A stretch of DNA of 25,985 nucleotides from JBFJVZ01 sp041623895 (GTDB lineage: Bacteria > Planctomycetota > Planctomycetia > Pirellulales > Pirellulaceae): NCBI GenBank assembly GCA_041623895.1, contig JBFJVZ010000053.1:1-25985 (forward strand). Reading direction: 5' to 3'. Of the stretch, positions 14,214-22,718 are shown in pieces. How positions within the stretch are numbered: the first letter of the stretch is position 1; every line of letters starts with the position of its first letter. The translations under genes and the position numbers were made by a program. The notes beneath the pieces were generated by a model. That model was not told the origin of the DNA, did no database searches, and saw only the letters and a program-made list of their open reading frames with translations.

Positions 14214-17099
14214 CTATTCAGCTGAGATCAGCGATTTTAGCGCCAAGGTTAGCCGCCCGACTTCGTAATCCAGTTTTGCAAAAGGAATCTCAACTTCGTC
14301 AAGCTTTTTTTCCGCTGCAATCGTCTCCACACACGAGGCGGCCTGGACTACGTCCGCCGCATCAAACACCGCGGCGGCGCCCTTGAGCGAATGTGCGCAG
14401 CGGCGAATCAAATCAGCATCATGGGCGCCGACTGCCGCGCGGGCGGTGTGCATTAACTCGGCGGACTCACCTATCAATGTTTCTGCGAGAGAGCACAGCC
14501 GGGCGTGATCACCGCGGCAAAGCTGGTGGGCAGCATCGACATTAATCGCGCTGGATGCTTCCATGTCAGCGGTGTCTACAATCGACTTGGAGTCGCCTGC
14601 CGACTCGGGATACCGCGGGAAATCGGGTTGCCCAGAATCGATCGCGTCACCGCGAGCAATCTTCCCCTCCGTGCCAATCACATCACTTGACGGTCCAACC
14701 ACCTGTTCATGGGCGGATCGTTCGATGACCTCGTAGAGCATCTTTGGGTTAACCGGCTTGGCGAGATAGCCGTCCATCCCTGACTGCAAACAGTGTTCTT
14801 CATCTCCCTTCATCGCGCCTGCCGTCATTGCGATGATCGGAGTATGCCGGTTGGCAACCTGTTCTTTCTGGCGAATGATTTTGGTTGCCTCATGACCGTC
14901 CATGTTTGGCATCTGCACATCCATGAGCACGAGATCAAAGACTTGCTTGTCCATTTCGGCGACTGCCTCTGCGCCGTCGGTTGCAACAACGACTTCGTGG
15001 CCTTGCTGAGTTAACAGCCCGATCGCAACTTGCCGATTCACTTCCCCGTCTTCAGCCAACAAGATCTTCAGCTTGCGGTATTGCCGCTCGGTTTCGCTGA
15101 CCGGGCTGAACTGAAAATATTGTTCGGCTTGCCCGCTGCCAGTCACCCGCATCAATGTCTCCAGCAGGTCCGACTGCACGATTGGCTTTTGCATGTAACG
15201 GGCAACTCCCAATCGTTGGCATCGCTCCACGTCCCCAGCTTTGGCAGCTGAGGAAAGCATGATTGTCTGGCACTCGCCCAAAGCAAGCTCCTCGTTCATG
15301 CATGTTGCCACGCTGAATCCGTCCATTTCGGGCATCTGCACGTCAATCATGACGATTTTGTACGGCTGAGCTTCCGCCGCGGCCCGTTTCAGTTCCGTCA
15401 TGGCTTGGGGACCATTATCCACGACCGTAACCAGCAACCCCCAGCTGCCGAGCAGCTCTTCCAGGATTCGCAAGCTGCTGTGGTTATCGTCAACGACCAG
15501 TACAGGAATTCCTCGCAATGCCTCCAAATCGGTCGGCATGCATTGTTGATGGTGAACATCAACGCAGACGGTAAAGTGAAAGGTGGTTCCCCGGTCGACT
15601 TCGCTTTCGACCCAGATTCGCCCATTCATCATCTGGACAAGCTGGGATGAGATCGTCAAACCGAGTCCTGTACCGCCAAAACGTTTGGTTGTGGAAGCGT
15701 CGGCTTGACGAAACGATTCGAAGATTGCCTCTTGATGATCGGCTGGGATTCCAATTCCTGTATCACGAACCGAAAAATGGAGGCTCACGGAATCACCGCT
15801 GGTCGATTCGACCGACACCTCAACTTCAACCTCACCCTGTTCGGTAAATTTGATCGCGTTACCGACCAGATTGACAACGATCTGTCCTAGCCGGCCCGCG
15901 TCACCAACCAGAGTGTCGGGGACATCGTGAGCGAAGTGACACAGCAGTTCCAGTGCTTTGGCTCCGGCACGGCATCCAAGCGTTTGTACCGTTTGTCCGA
16001 CACAGTCACGCAGGCTGAACTCACTATGTTCGAGATCGAGTTTGCCGGCCTCGATTTTGGAAAAATCAAGGATATCGTTCAGCAACCTCAATAGCGAGTC
16101 GGCCGACTGCTTGACCATGTTCAAGTAGTCACGTTGTTCGGCGGTGGAGGCGAGATTCAGCAGCAGCTCCGTCATGCCGATGATTCCATTCATCGGTGTG
16201 CGAATTTCATGGCTCATGTTAGCGAGAAACTCGCTCTTTGCGCGATTCGCGTTTTCCGCCATTTCGCGCGCCTGCTCGGCCATTTCGCGCGCCTGTTCGG
16301 CCATTTCTTTTGCGGCTCGGACTTCCTGCTCAGCTCGTTTTCGCTCAGTGACATCCCAAAACATGATCTGAATGCCGCTGATATTCCCCGTCGCGTCATG
16401 CACGGGTCCTTTCAAGACCTCCATGTAGACACGTTCGCCTTGAGCATTTTCGTGCTCTTCGACATCGTTGAACACTTTGCCCGTTTTGATCACGCGGCGG
16501 TCATCGGCACGATACTTCTTGGCCAGTTGCGGCGAAAACAGATCAGCGTCCGTCTTTCCGATCAACTGTTCCAGGGAACAGCCCATCGACTGACAGTACA
16601 GTTGATTGCCAAAAACGACTTTGCCTTTGACGTCCTTGCGGACGACGTGCATGGGCATGCTCTCGACCAGGGACGAATAAAGAGCCTCCGATTCCCGAAT
16701 CGCGCTGATGTCGGTGCCAATGCCTCCGACGTACTTCGGTTTGCGGTTGACGTCGTGAATGACACTCACCCGATCGTGCAGCCAAATCACGGTGCCGTCC
16801 GGGCGCACAATCCGATAGTCTTGCTCGATGTGTTTCCGCTCGAAAAGCTTGCTCAGATTCCGCGAGACTTTTTCACGATCATCAGGATGGACCGCATCGA
16901 TCCAATAGTCTCGATTGGCGGCCAATTCTTTCAACGGCCGCCCATAAATCCGCTCTGCGACGCGATTGACGTAAAGCAACTGGCCGTCCAATGAGGTGAA
17001 CCACACCAAATGTTTAGCGGCGTTGATCAGTGTCTTTAACAACTGATCTTTTTTGGGTTGCAAAACCCCTAAGTCGTCGTAGGACGCTCGGATATCCAC
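14214..17099 (-). CDS. Hybrid sensor histidine kinase: PAS-PAS-HisKA-HATPase-REC-REC-HPt
   Basis: This 961-residue protein is predicted soluble. PAS/PAC domains lie at about 22-134 (PAC end YVGGIGTDIS) and 138-256 (PAC end IMFWDVTERKRAE). A signalling coiled coil with a repeated AEQAREM heptad (about 257-288) follows. The phosphoacceptor is His297 in NMSHEIRTPMNGIIG. The ATPase domain has N-box NAIKFTE (Asn414), G1 DTGIGIP and G2 GGTGLGL. Receiver 1 (about 530-650) has Asp586 in MIDVQMP; receiver 2 (about 676-795) has Asp727 in LMDVQMP. A C-terminal HPt domain (about 855-958) has His903 in AHSLKGAA. The chain allows a complete internal His-Asp-His phosphorelay; the final receiver is not identified here. 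The start is GTG. The chaperone cluster follows on the same strand after 117 nt. The signal sensed by the PAS domains is unknown. Confidence 0.95.
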   Translation of the reverse strand: MDIRASYDDLGVLQPKKDQLLKTLINAAKHLVWFTSLDGQLLYVNRVAERIYGRPLKELAANRDYWIDAVHPDDREKVSRNLSKLFERKHIEQDYRIVRPDGTVIWLHDRVSVIHDVNRKPKYVGGIGTDISAIRESEALYSSLVESMPMHVVRKDVKGKVVFGNQLYCQSMGCSLEQLIGKTDADLFSPQLAKKYRADDRRVIKTGKVFNDVEEHENAQGERVYMEVLKGPVHDATGNISGIQIMFWDVTERKRAEQEVRAAKEMAEQAREMAEQAREMAENANRAKSEFLANMSHEIRTPMNGIIGMTELLLNLASTAEQRDYLNMVKQSADSLLRLLNDILDFSKIEAGKLDLEHSEFSLRDCVGQTVQTLGCRAGAKALELLCHFAHDVPDTLVGDAGRLGQIVVNLVGNAIKFTEQGEVEVEVSVESTSGDSVSLHFSVRDTGIGIPADHQEAIFESFRQADASTTKRFGGTGLGLTISSQLVQMMNGRIWVESEVDRGTTFHFTVCVDVHHQQCMPTDLEALRGIPVLVVDDNHSSLRILEELLGSWGLLVTVVDNGPQAMTELKRAAAEAQPYKIVMIDVQMPEMDGFSVATCMNEELALGECQTIMLSSAAKAGDVERCQRLGVARYMQKPIVQSDLLETLMRVTGSGQAEQYFQFSPVSETERQYRKLKILLAEDGEVNRQVAIGLLTQQGHEVVVATDGAEAVAEMDKQVFDLVLMDVQMPNMDGHEATKIIRQKEQVANRHTPIIAMTAGAMKGDEEHCLQSGMDGYLAKPVNPKMLYEVIERSAHEQVVGPSSDVIGTEGKIARGDAIDSGQPDFPRYPESAGDSKSIVDTADMEASSAINVDAAHQLCRGDHARLCSLAETLIGESAELMHTARAAVGAHDADLIRRCAHSLKGAAAVFDAADVVQAASCVETIAAEKKLDEVEIPFAKLDYEVGRLTLALKSLISAE
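16260..16316. repeat. 21-nt tandem repeat (about 2.7 copies) in the hybrid kinase linker
   Basis: Units 16260-16280 and 16281-16301 differ at one base; a diverged partial third unit runs to 16316. They encode AEQAREM heptads in the coiled-coil helix linking PAS2 to the phosphoacceptor domain, so copy number changes keep the heptad register. Confidence 0.9.
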
Positions 17100-17284
17100 T
17101 GTTTCTCGCGCTGATGTCGAAAGAGAACCCCAACAGATGCAAGCTTCACCTTAGAACGAATCGTCCCGGCGATCAAGGAAAATGAACTCGGCTCCAACGG
17201 CCAGCAGCGGCAGCAGTCAGTTTTCGGCCAGAATTATTGATTTGCCTGGAAACGCGCTGAGCTGGACCTCGTTCACGTATCACC

Positions 17285-17316
17285 TGTTTTCAGCATTGCC
17301 CGTTTTCAGCGTTGCC
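17285..17316. repeat. 16-nt tandem duplication upstream of holA
   Basis: Units TGTTTTCAGCATTGCC (17285-17300) and CGTTTTCAGCGTTGCC (17301-17316) match at 14 of 16 positions. They lie in the 239-nt divergent spacer between the hybrid kinase and holA, ending 22 nt before the holA ATG. The promoters of both genes should lie in this spacer; no convincing boxes were identified. Confidence 0.7.
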
Positions 17317-17338
17317 GACGCTTGTTATCGTTGTCAGC

Positions 17339-18388
17339 ATGTCGCTGATACACGCTTTTGAAATCTTAACGCAGCCGCACAGTGATTTGGACTTGCCGGT
17401 CATCGCTGCAGTCTTTGGCTCTGATGCAACCCTCCGCAACTGGTCGATCGCCGCCCTGACACCGTCAAGCGATGTGACGGAATTTGAAGGTGAGACAACG
17501 CGTTGGTCCGACCTGCGTGACGATTTGGCGACCGCATCGCTGTTTGACATGGGCGGCAAGCGAACGATCGTGATTCGCGACGGAGATAAATTCGTCAGTG
17601 AGCATCGTAGCGAGTTAGAGTCTTATATCGCGAAGCCCGGAACAGCCAGTCGTCTGATTCTTGACCTGCATTCGTTAGCATCCAATACCAGGATTTACAA
17701 AGCGCTGTTGAAAGACCACTCATTAGTGGCTTGCAGCAGCAGTGTTGACAAAAAACTTGGCGTCACCGCCGCTTCGCGACGCAAATTCCTGACCGGTTAC
17801 GTGGCCTCGCGGCATCAAGCGAAACTAGCCGCCTCGGCGGCGGACGTGCTGGTTGAAATGTTGGGCGATGACATCGGACTGCTGGATACGGAAATCGCCA
17901 AACTAGCGCTGTACTGCGACGTTGGCAAGACAATCGACGAAGCCCTGGTCCGCGAGATCGTGGCGGGCTGGCAGGGAAAAACCGTATGGCAAATTACCGA
18001 TGCCATCGCCGCCGGTGACGCCGCCGAAGCCTTAAAGCAATTGGATAAGCTGTTCAGCAGCGGCCAAAGGCCAATCGCACTGTTACCCCAAATCGCCTGG
18101 GCACTTCGCCGACTTGGAATGGCGACCGCGGTCGTTGATCATCGCGAGCGGACCGGTCAGTCTTGGCAATTGGAGGACGCTTTGTCGGCAGCAGGAATCT
18201 TTCGTCCTCAGGAAGTTTCGCAGGCCAAGACTCAGTTAAAGGGGCTTGGACGGCGGCGGGCCCGGCAACTGCTGCCCTGGTTGCTGGATGCGGACTTGCG
18301 GCTCAAAGGCACGCATAGCAGCGAAGGTCGCGACCGGTTCTTGCTCGAACAGTTCGTGCTTCGGCTGGCACACTTGGACCGACGTTGA
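17339..18388 (+). CDS. holA: DNA polymerase III subunit delta
   Basis: The 349-residue protein matches the clamp-loader delta subunit, which opens the sliding clamp during replication. Near the N terminus are AVFGSDATLRNWSI, then LATASLFDMGGKRTIVIRDGDKF, then a degenerate ATPase core with SRLILDLHSLASNTRIYKAL, corresponding to the family pattern of a non-catalytic AAA+ fold. The helical C-terminal part has IGLLDTEIAKLALY, VWQITDAIAAGDAAEALKQLDKLFSSGQRPIALLPQIAWALRR split over about 215-260, and a final helix with LLEQFVLRL, all typical of HolA. The ATG at 17339 is preferred; a TTG nine codons upstream is possible. The gene is convergent with the GYF-domain gene, with only 10 nt between the stops. 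Confidence 0.9.
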   Translation: MSLIHAFEILTQPHSDLDLPVIAAVFGSDATLRNWSIAALTPSSDVTEFEGETTRWSDLRDDLATASLFDMGGKRTIVIRDGDKFVSEHRSELESYIAKPGTASRLILDLHSLASNTRIYKALLKDHSLVACSSSVDKKLGVTAASRRKFLTGYVASRHQAKLAASAADVLVEMLGDDIGLLDTEIAKLALYCDVGKTIDEALVREIVAGWQGKTVWQITDAIAAGDAAEALKQLDKLFSSGQRPIALLPQIAWALRRLGMATAVVDHRERTGQSWQLEDALSAAGIFRPQEVSQAKTQLKGLGRRRARQLLPWLLDADLRLKGTHSSEGRDRFLLEQFVLRLAHLDRR

Positions 18389-18398
18389 TCCAAGTCTG

Positions 18399-19133
18399 CT
18401 ACTTTGCCTCTGCCGCCGCCGATTCCTTTGCTAAGAATTGCGCTTCCCGCCGACGTAGCTCGGCTTCCCGCCGCGCAAGTTCCGCTTCTCGCAATTCGAC
18501 GTCGGCCTCTCGACAGGCGATATTCGATTGGCGGGATCTAACTTCCATCTCCAAGGCATCGCAGGTAGCTTCGCGATCACGCAACATCGCCTCACGCTGG
18601 GAGCAACTCGCTTCACGCTCAGAGAACTCACTTTCACGCCTGGCCAAATCCGCTTCACGGCCAGCCAACCTGGCTTCGCGTGCAGCGATCGCGGCTTCGC
18701 GGTCTGCAGCACCAACCGCAGCCCCGCGGTGTCCGCCGACCGGCGGGCCGTCCGTGGGGCTCGTCGTCGGAGCTGCAGCAGCCGCGTGTTCGCTGGACGT
18801 TTCTTCGGGGCCTGGCCTTGGCGAATCAACAAACACGTCATCCAGTTCACTCTGGCGCGGTGCAATGCCGAAGGGCGATGATTCCGTCAGAGCATCATCG
18901 TCGGCCGCATCGGGCATCACAGACGGTTCTTCATGACCACCGTCAGCAGGCGGCTCGCCGGGAAAGTATAAACCGTCGACGCGTTTCGCTTTGATCCAGC
19001 TTGTCTCACCGTTGCTGATCGCCGTGTTGGGTTTGATCTTGCCCCGGTCAGCAAAATACTGCAGTTCGTCGAACTGGAACGGACCACTTTTGCCCGTTTG
19101 CGTTTTGATGAACCACTGCTGTTTTGCCGACAT
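18399..19133 (-). CDS. GYF_2 (DUF4339) domain protein with long heptad coiled coil
   Basis: This 244-residue protein has three parts. Residues about 5-58 are a GYF_2/DUF4339 domain (QQWFIKTQTGKSGPFQFDEL, then GKIKPNTAISNGETSWIKA), a fold thought to bind peptides. Residues 59-143 are an acidic, Pro- and Gly-rich linker. Residues 144-240 are a coiled coil with a strict 7-residue period: a Glu at 146, 153, 160 and on to 237, missing only at 202 (Gln), nearly always preceded by Arg. No signal peptide or membrane span is visible, unlike many DUF4339 proteins. The role is unknown; a scaffold or assembly protein is a reasonable inference. The start is ATG at 19133. Confidence 0.82.
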   Translation of the reverse strand: MSAKQQWFIKTQTGKSGPFQFDELQYFADRGKIKPNTAISNGETSWIKAKRVDGLYFPGEPPADGGHEEPSVMPDAADDDALTESSPFGIAPRQSELDDVFVDSPRPGPEETSSEHAAAAAPTTSPTDGPPVGGHRGAAVGAADREAAIAAREARLAGREADLARRESEFSEREASCSQREAMLRDREATCDALEMEVRSRQSNIACREADVELREAELARREAELRRREAQFLAKESAAAEAK

Positions 19134-19366
19134 TGGCGATCAACGAACACAGACCAAGAATTTCAAGACCTTCGATAGAACCAGATTAACTCGTCCGTGG
19201 CAAAGGTCCACATGTTGATTGGTTTTCTCGTTAACCGAGCCAATGACGGTCCATTTGCAGCGGCCGATAACCAGCCGCTTTCAGCCTCCCTCCATCTCTG
19301 GCCCCAAAATCCACCGACCACGAAGACCAGAAACAGGCGGCCCATCGAGTCATTCCCAACGACAGC
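19134..19366. other. Spacer between ABC ATPase and GYF gene
   Basis: This 233-nt stretch lies between two minus-strand genes. A 60-codon minus-strand frame at 19163-19345 starts MGRLFLVFVVGGFWG but shows no family features and no clear ribosome binding site. No strong hairpin was seen. It should contain the promoter of the GYF gene. Confidence 0.4.
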
Positions 19367-20305
19367 TCACATTCTGGTGCTGGTGCCCTTGGTCAGCGCC
19401 ATGAAGGCTGACTCCAGATCCAATTCCTCTTCGGAAAACTGTTTCAGATCGATCCCGTTTTCGATCAATTGCCTGGGCAGATCGCTGTACTCTTCCACTT
19501 CGGACTTGAGGATCACGCGAATGGCGTTATCACCCGGCTCGCAGGCCTGAACTTTTTCGTGGCCTTGGAGGATGTTGGTCACTTGATCGAGTTGCTCGTG
19601 CTGCGCCGTTTGGATTACCAGCACCGTATGTTGCCGAACCATGCGGATCACTTCGGCCACCGTCGCATTTTGTTTTAGTTCACCCTTGTCGATAATGCCC
19701 ACCTTGTTGCAGACATCGGCCAACTCCGGCAGGATGTGACTGCTGACGATGATGGTCTTTCCCATTTCGCCAAGTTTGCGCAGCAGGTTTCGCATTTCAA
19801 TTCGGGCCCGCGGGTCCAATCCCGAGAGCGGTTCATCCAGCAGCAAGACTTGTGGATCATGCAGCAACGTCCGCGCCAACCCCAAGCGTTGCGTTTGTCC
19901 CCGCGAGAGCGTATTTGCAAACGCATCGCGTTTAAAATCCAAGTCAACAACATCCAACATCTCGTCGACGCGTTGCTTGCGATCATGGCCGCCAATGCGG
20001 TAAGCGGCGGCAAAGAATTCCAAGTATTCGACTACCGTCATGTCATCGTAAACACCAAAGAAGTCGGGCATGTAGCCAACCAGGCGGCGGATTTCCTTGG
20101 GAGCCGTATGCACGCTGTGCCCACAAACGTACGCTTCGCCCCAACTGGGTTCCAACAAGGTGGCGATGATCCGCATGGTTGTGGTCTTGCCGGCGCCGTT
20201 GGGTCCGATGAATCCAAAAAGATCACCCGGTTGCAAATCCAAATCGATGCTGTGAATTGCAAATGCATCGCCATATTTTTTCGTTAAGTCGACAGTCTTG
20301 ATCAC
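19367..20305 (-). CDS. ABC transporter ATP-binding protein
   Basis: The 312-residue protein is an ABC ATPase of the export / CcmA-like class. Walker A GPNGAGKTT (34-42), Q-loop region near VGYMPDFFGVYDD, signature LSRGQTQRL (133-141), Walker B VLLLDEP (153-159), D-loop SGLDP and switch His180 (SSHIL) are all intact. A C-terminal extension of about 90 residues follows the core, as in GldA- or NatA-type ATPases. The start is GTG at 20305. It lies 78 nt downstream of the large membrane protein gene on the same strand, with a tandem repeat in between, so the two probably work together. No ABC permease with six membrane spans is encoded in the window; the membrane partner is either that upstream protein or encoded elsewhere. 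Confidence 0.93.
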   Translation of the reverse strand: MIKTVDLTKKYGDAFAIHSIDLDLQPGDLFGFIGPNGAGKTTTMRIIATLLEPSWGEAYVCGHSVHTAPKEIRRLVGYMPDFFGVYDDMTVVEYLEFFAAAYRIGGHDRKQRVDEMLDVVDLDFKRDAFANTLSRGQTQRLGLARTLLHDPQVLLLDEPLSGLDPRARIEMRNLLRKLGEMGKTIIVSSHILPELADVCNKVGIIDKGELKQNATVAEVIRMVRQHTVLVIQTAQHEQLDQVTNILQGHEKVQACEPGDNAIRVILKSEVEEYSDLPRQLIENGIDLKQFSEEELDLESAFMALTKGTSTRM

Positions 20306-20332
20306 GATTGTGGGCGTCTATTGGGTACGAGT

Positions 20333-20401
20333 ATTTGTCACGGGGTCAGGCGTTTATTTGTCACGGGGTCAGGCGTTCATTTGTCACGGGGTCAGGCGTT
20401 T
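20333..20401. repeat. 23-nt tandem repeat (3 copies) between membrane protein and ABC ATPase
   Basis: Units at 20333-20355, 20356-20378 and 20379-20401 read ATTTGTCACGGGGTCAGGCG plus TTT, TTC, TTT. They fill the intercistronic spacer. The upstream gene's TGA stop (20384-20386) and its last codons (LTP) lie in the third unit. Each unit holds one GGGGTCAG core, as in the palindrome at 36-48. The 23-nt period is not a multiple of 3. Confidence 0.95.
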
Positions 20402-22696
20402 GGCTTCAACGGGAATGATCAGGCGTATGAGCGTGTGTTTTTGGCCGCCCGGCGAGATCGGCGAGGGATCGACCTGGCTGCCTTTGAGCGTTAGCTTCAG
20501 GTCGGTACAACTTTCCCGCAGGCCGCCGACCAGCATGCATCGATCTTCCACCAACAGACTGCTGAGATCCAAAGCTGCAAGAGGATCATCGTGCAAGAAC
20601 GTGTAACGGGAGCCGCCGACCGCTGTGTGGAACAACAACATTTCGGTTACCCGCTGCAGGCGATCAAAACGTGACGGATCCCATTGCTCGCTTTCCGTCT
20701 TGTTTTTCTTCAGCGCTGTCTGACGTGAAAGTTGCCAGCGGAAATTCTTTTGCCGCAATGTGTCAACAGAATCGATCTTGCCGCCGGCTGGAAAACGGGT
20801 CGGCAACAAATAGACCAAATTGCGATAGATCAACATCCCATCCAGCAGGTCAAACGGAAACGGATTGACAAGGCTGCCCTCGAGCAACTCGCTTCCCGAC
20901 CGTCGCGTCATCAGCAGACCTGCGGGCAACTGCGGGGTGAAGACAAAGCGTGTGGCGAGCGACTTGCTGCTTCGCGGGGCGAGCGACAAATCGACCAAGC
21001 GGCCGCGTGTGTTTTCGCCGCCGTCCATCGTCACCCGGTAACTTGGAAATCTCGCATCTTCGCCCTCCATTTGGATGCCACCAAAGGCACGACCCGGATA
21101 ACCAAACGGTGCGGTCACCATGGAATCGTCGCTGGCGGTGATCCCGTCCAGCGGCGGACCGGGATCTACCGAGACGTCGAAACGAGCCGCCGGGTGCGAA
21201 TAGAGAAAGCTCCACGCGAATCCCCTGCCAACGTTATCGATTGCGTCAATGTCGACGACCTCCATGCGATTGCAACGAATCAATTGATCTGTCCCGCCGC
21301 TTTGGGTGTCAACGGCGGACTTGTCCGCCGATGCCGGCCGCGACTGAAACATCAGCAACGCCGAGAGCGCGATCGCAGCCAGCGGGAACGTTAACCAGCC
21401 CAGCAGTGGTCGCCCCAGCACTCGATTGATCAACAGGTAATCAAGCGGCCCAATCGCAGCGATCAACGCCATTAAGATCAGTGCCACGATCGAGAATCCG
21501 AACTTTCGCTTGAGCGGAAACTGGTCCAATGTTGCCCGCATCTGTCCGGCCAGATCGTTGAAAGCCGTTGCCCGGTTGGTCGCCATCAGGTTGTCGTCGG
21601 GGGGGACCAGAAGCGATCCGATCAATCGAGTGACCAAAGCCAGCCGGTCAGGCCAGGTCGCAAAATTCGGATCATGCAGATCGGCGGCGATGACTGTCAC
21701 GCGACCTAAACCAACGACGTACTCCGCCGCTAGCGGTGTACTGACTCTTCGCGCCGTACGACCACTGATCAGGATTCGGCCTCGATCTCTCGGTAGAAGC
21801 AAACCATCAAAATTCTTCAGCGGTTGCTGCGAAGATGTATAAGTCTCGATCGCCGACGGATCCATCGATCGAATCGTTGACGAATCCCGATCCAGGGGAA
21901 GCAAATCGAAAATCCACGGCGCGGATGCGGCCAACTGCTGCGTTTGCCCACCGAGTGTGATAAATATTCGTCCGCCACCCAGCAGCCAGTGCTTGATCGC
22001 CTCGGCCTGCTTACCGTTAAGTGATTCCAGAATCTGGTGGCCGTCGCTGCTGATGATGATCAGATCAACTCCCTCGTAACCCACCGCCGCATCCGGAAAT
22101 TCATCCGCCCGAGGTTTGGATACAGCCACCGCTGCTTCGCGATTCAAAATTTCGTTGGCACCAATGGTTTCGACACCCAGCGAGTCTCCTACTGAAACGA
22201 TCCACGGCATGCCCAGCGGAATGGCCGACGGTGCGCGCGACGGCGACTTCGCTTGCTCCGGAAAACGATGGGTGAGCACGGCCTGGTCACCGCTGAGGAT
22301 CGTCAATGGTGCCGCCTCGCTTCCCGGTATCGCGTAGAAAAATTGATGTTCCTCCGACGCTGGCGGTTGTTGGTACTGCGCGCGCATTCCATCGCCATCC
22401 AAAGTCTCCATCACAGCGGCCTGGTCGCTGGCGATCCCGCTTGACTTCTCAGCATCAAGCCAGCGGATGGCAGTCCAACAGCCAACACGATAGTGACCGG
22501 TGATTCCGTATTGGATGGCCCCCCGAGCCTGTTGCTGGGGCCCCCGAGCCTGTTGCTGGGGGCGAGCTTCTTCCGCGGGGGCTGGGATCACCGCCAAGCC
22601 GATGGCAAAGACGAGAAAAAGACGAGTCACTAATTTCGCCAATCGTGCGCGTGGTTGTGCCCAGAAAGCAAGCGGTTGTTCTTGGATGGTCTTCAC
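20384..22696 (-). CDS. Large membrane-anchored protein with GATase1-like region, probable ABC partner
   Basis: This 770-residue protein is not assigned to a named family. Residues about 22-39 form a signal peptide or anchor (LVTRLFLVFAIGLAVIPAPA). Residues about 205-250 look like a Rossmann / class I glutamine amidotransferase-like segment (YEGVDLIIISSDGHQIL, then WLLGGGRIFITLGG) without an obvious catalytic Cys. Two membrane spans follow at about 400-420 and 431-450, then a beta-rich domain to the C terminus that contains the low-charge VDPGPPLDG region. The layout, a periplasmic amidotransferase-like domain with membrane helices beside an ABC ATPase, recalls GldG-type auxiliary components (inference). 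The start is GTG at 22696, 41 nt after the MazG-like gene, so an operon of three genes is likely. The stop lies within a 23-nt repeat. Confidence 0.75.
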   Translation of the reverse strand: MKTIQEQPLAFWAQPRARLAKLVTRLFLVFAIGLAVIPAPAEEARPQQQARGPQQQARGAIQYGITGHYRVGCWTAIRWLDAEKSSGIASDQAAVMETLDGDGMRAQYQQPPASEEHQFFYAIPGSEAAPLTILSGDQAVLTHRFPEQAKSPSRAPSAIPLGMPWIVSVGDSLGVETIGANEILNREAAVAVSKPRADEFPDAAVGYEGVDLIIISSDGHQILESLNGKQAEAIKHWLLGGGRIFITLGGQTQQLAASAPWIFDLLPLDRDSSTIRSMDPSAIETYTSSQQPLKNFDGLLLPRDRGRILISGRTARRVSTPLAAEYVVGLGRVTVIAADLHDPNFATWPDRLALVTRLIGSLLVPPDDNLMATNRATAFNDLAGQMRATLDQFPLKRKFGFSIVALILMALIAAIGPLDYLLINRVLGRPLLGWLTFPLAAIALSALLMFQSRPASADKSAVDTQSGGTDQLIRCNRMEVVDIDAIDNVGRGFAWSFLYSHPAARFDVSVDPGPPLDGITASDDSMVTAPFGYPGRAFGGIQMEGEDARFPSYRVTMDGGENTRGRLVDLSLAPRSSKSLATRFVFTPQLPAGLLMTRRSGSELLEGSLVNPFPFDLLDGMLIYRNLVYLLPTRFPAGGKIDSVDTLRQKNFRWQLSRQTALKKNKTESEQWDPSRFDRLQRVTEMLLFHTAVGGSRYTFLHDDPLAALDLSSLLVEDRCMLVGGLRESCTDLKLTLKGSQVDPSPISPGGQKHTLIRLIIPVEAKRLTP
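22520..22561. repeat. Exact 21-nt tandem duplication near the signal peptide of the membrane protein
   Basis: Units 22520-22540 and 22541-22561 are identical. Each begins CCCCC and ends GGGG, so each could also fold. They encode PQQQARG twice just after the signal peptide region. Confidence 0.93.
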
Positions 22697-22718
22697 AGCG
22701 GTACTATTGGCAGCGGCA

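Noticed and set aside
16134..16994. 286-codon plus-strand open frame opposite the hybrid kinase PAS region
   Set aside because: It covers the PAS domains in antisense; no recognisable protein.
19163..19345. 60-codon minus-strand frame between ABC ATPase and GYF genes, with a hydrophobic start
   Set aside because: No clear ribosome binding site or homologous family; it could be a chance frame, so it is only mentioned in the spacer entry.
20333..20401. Possible CRISPR-like array
   Set aside because: The three 23-nt units are directly adjacent with no spacers and no cas genes are present; it is a tandem repeat.
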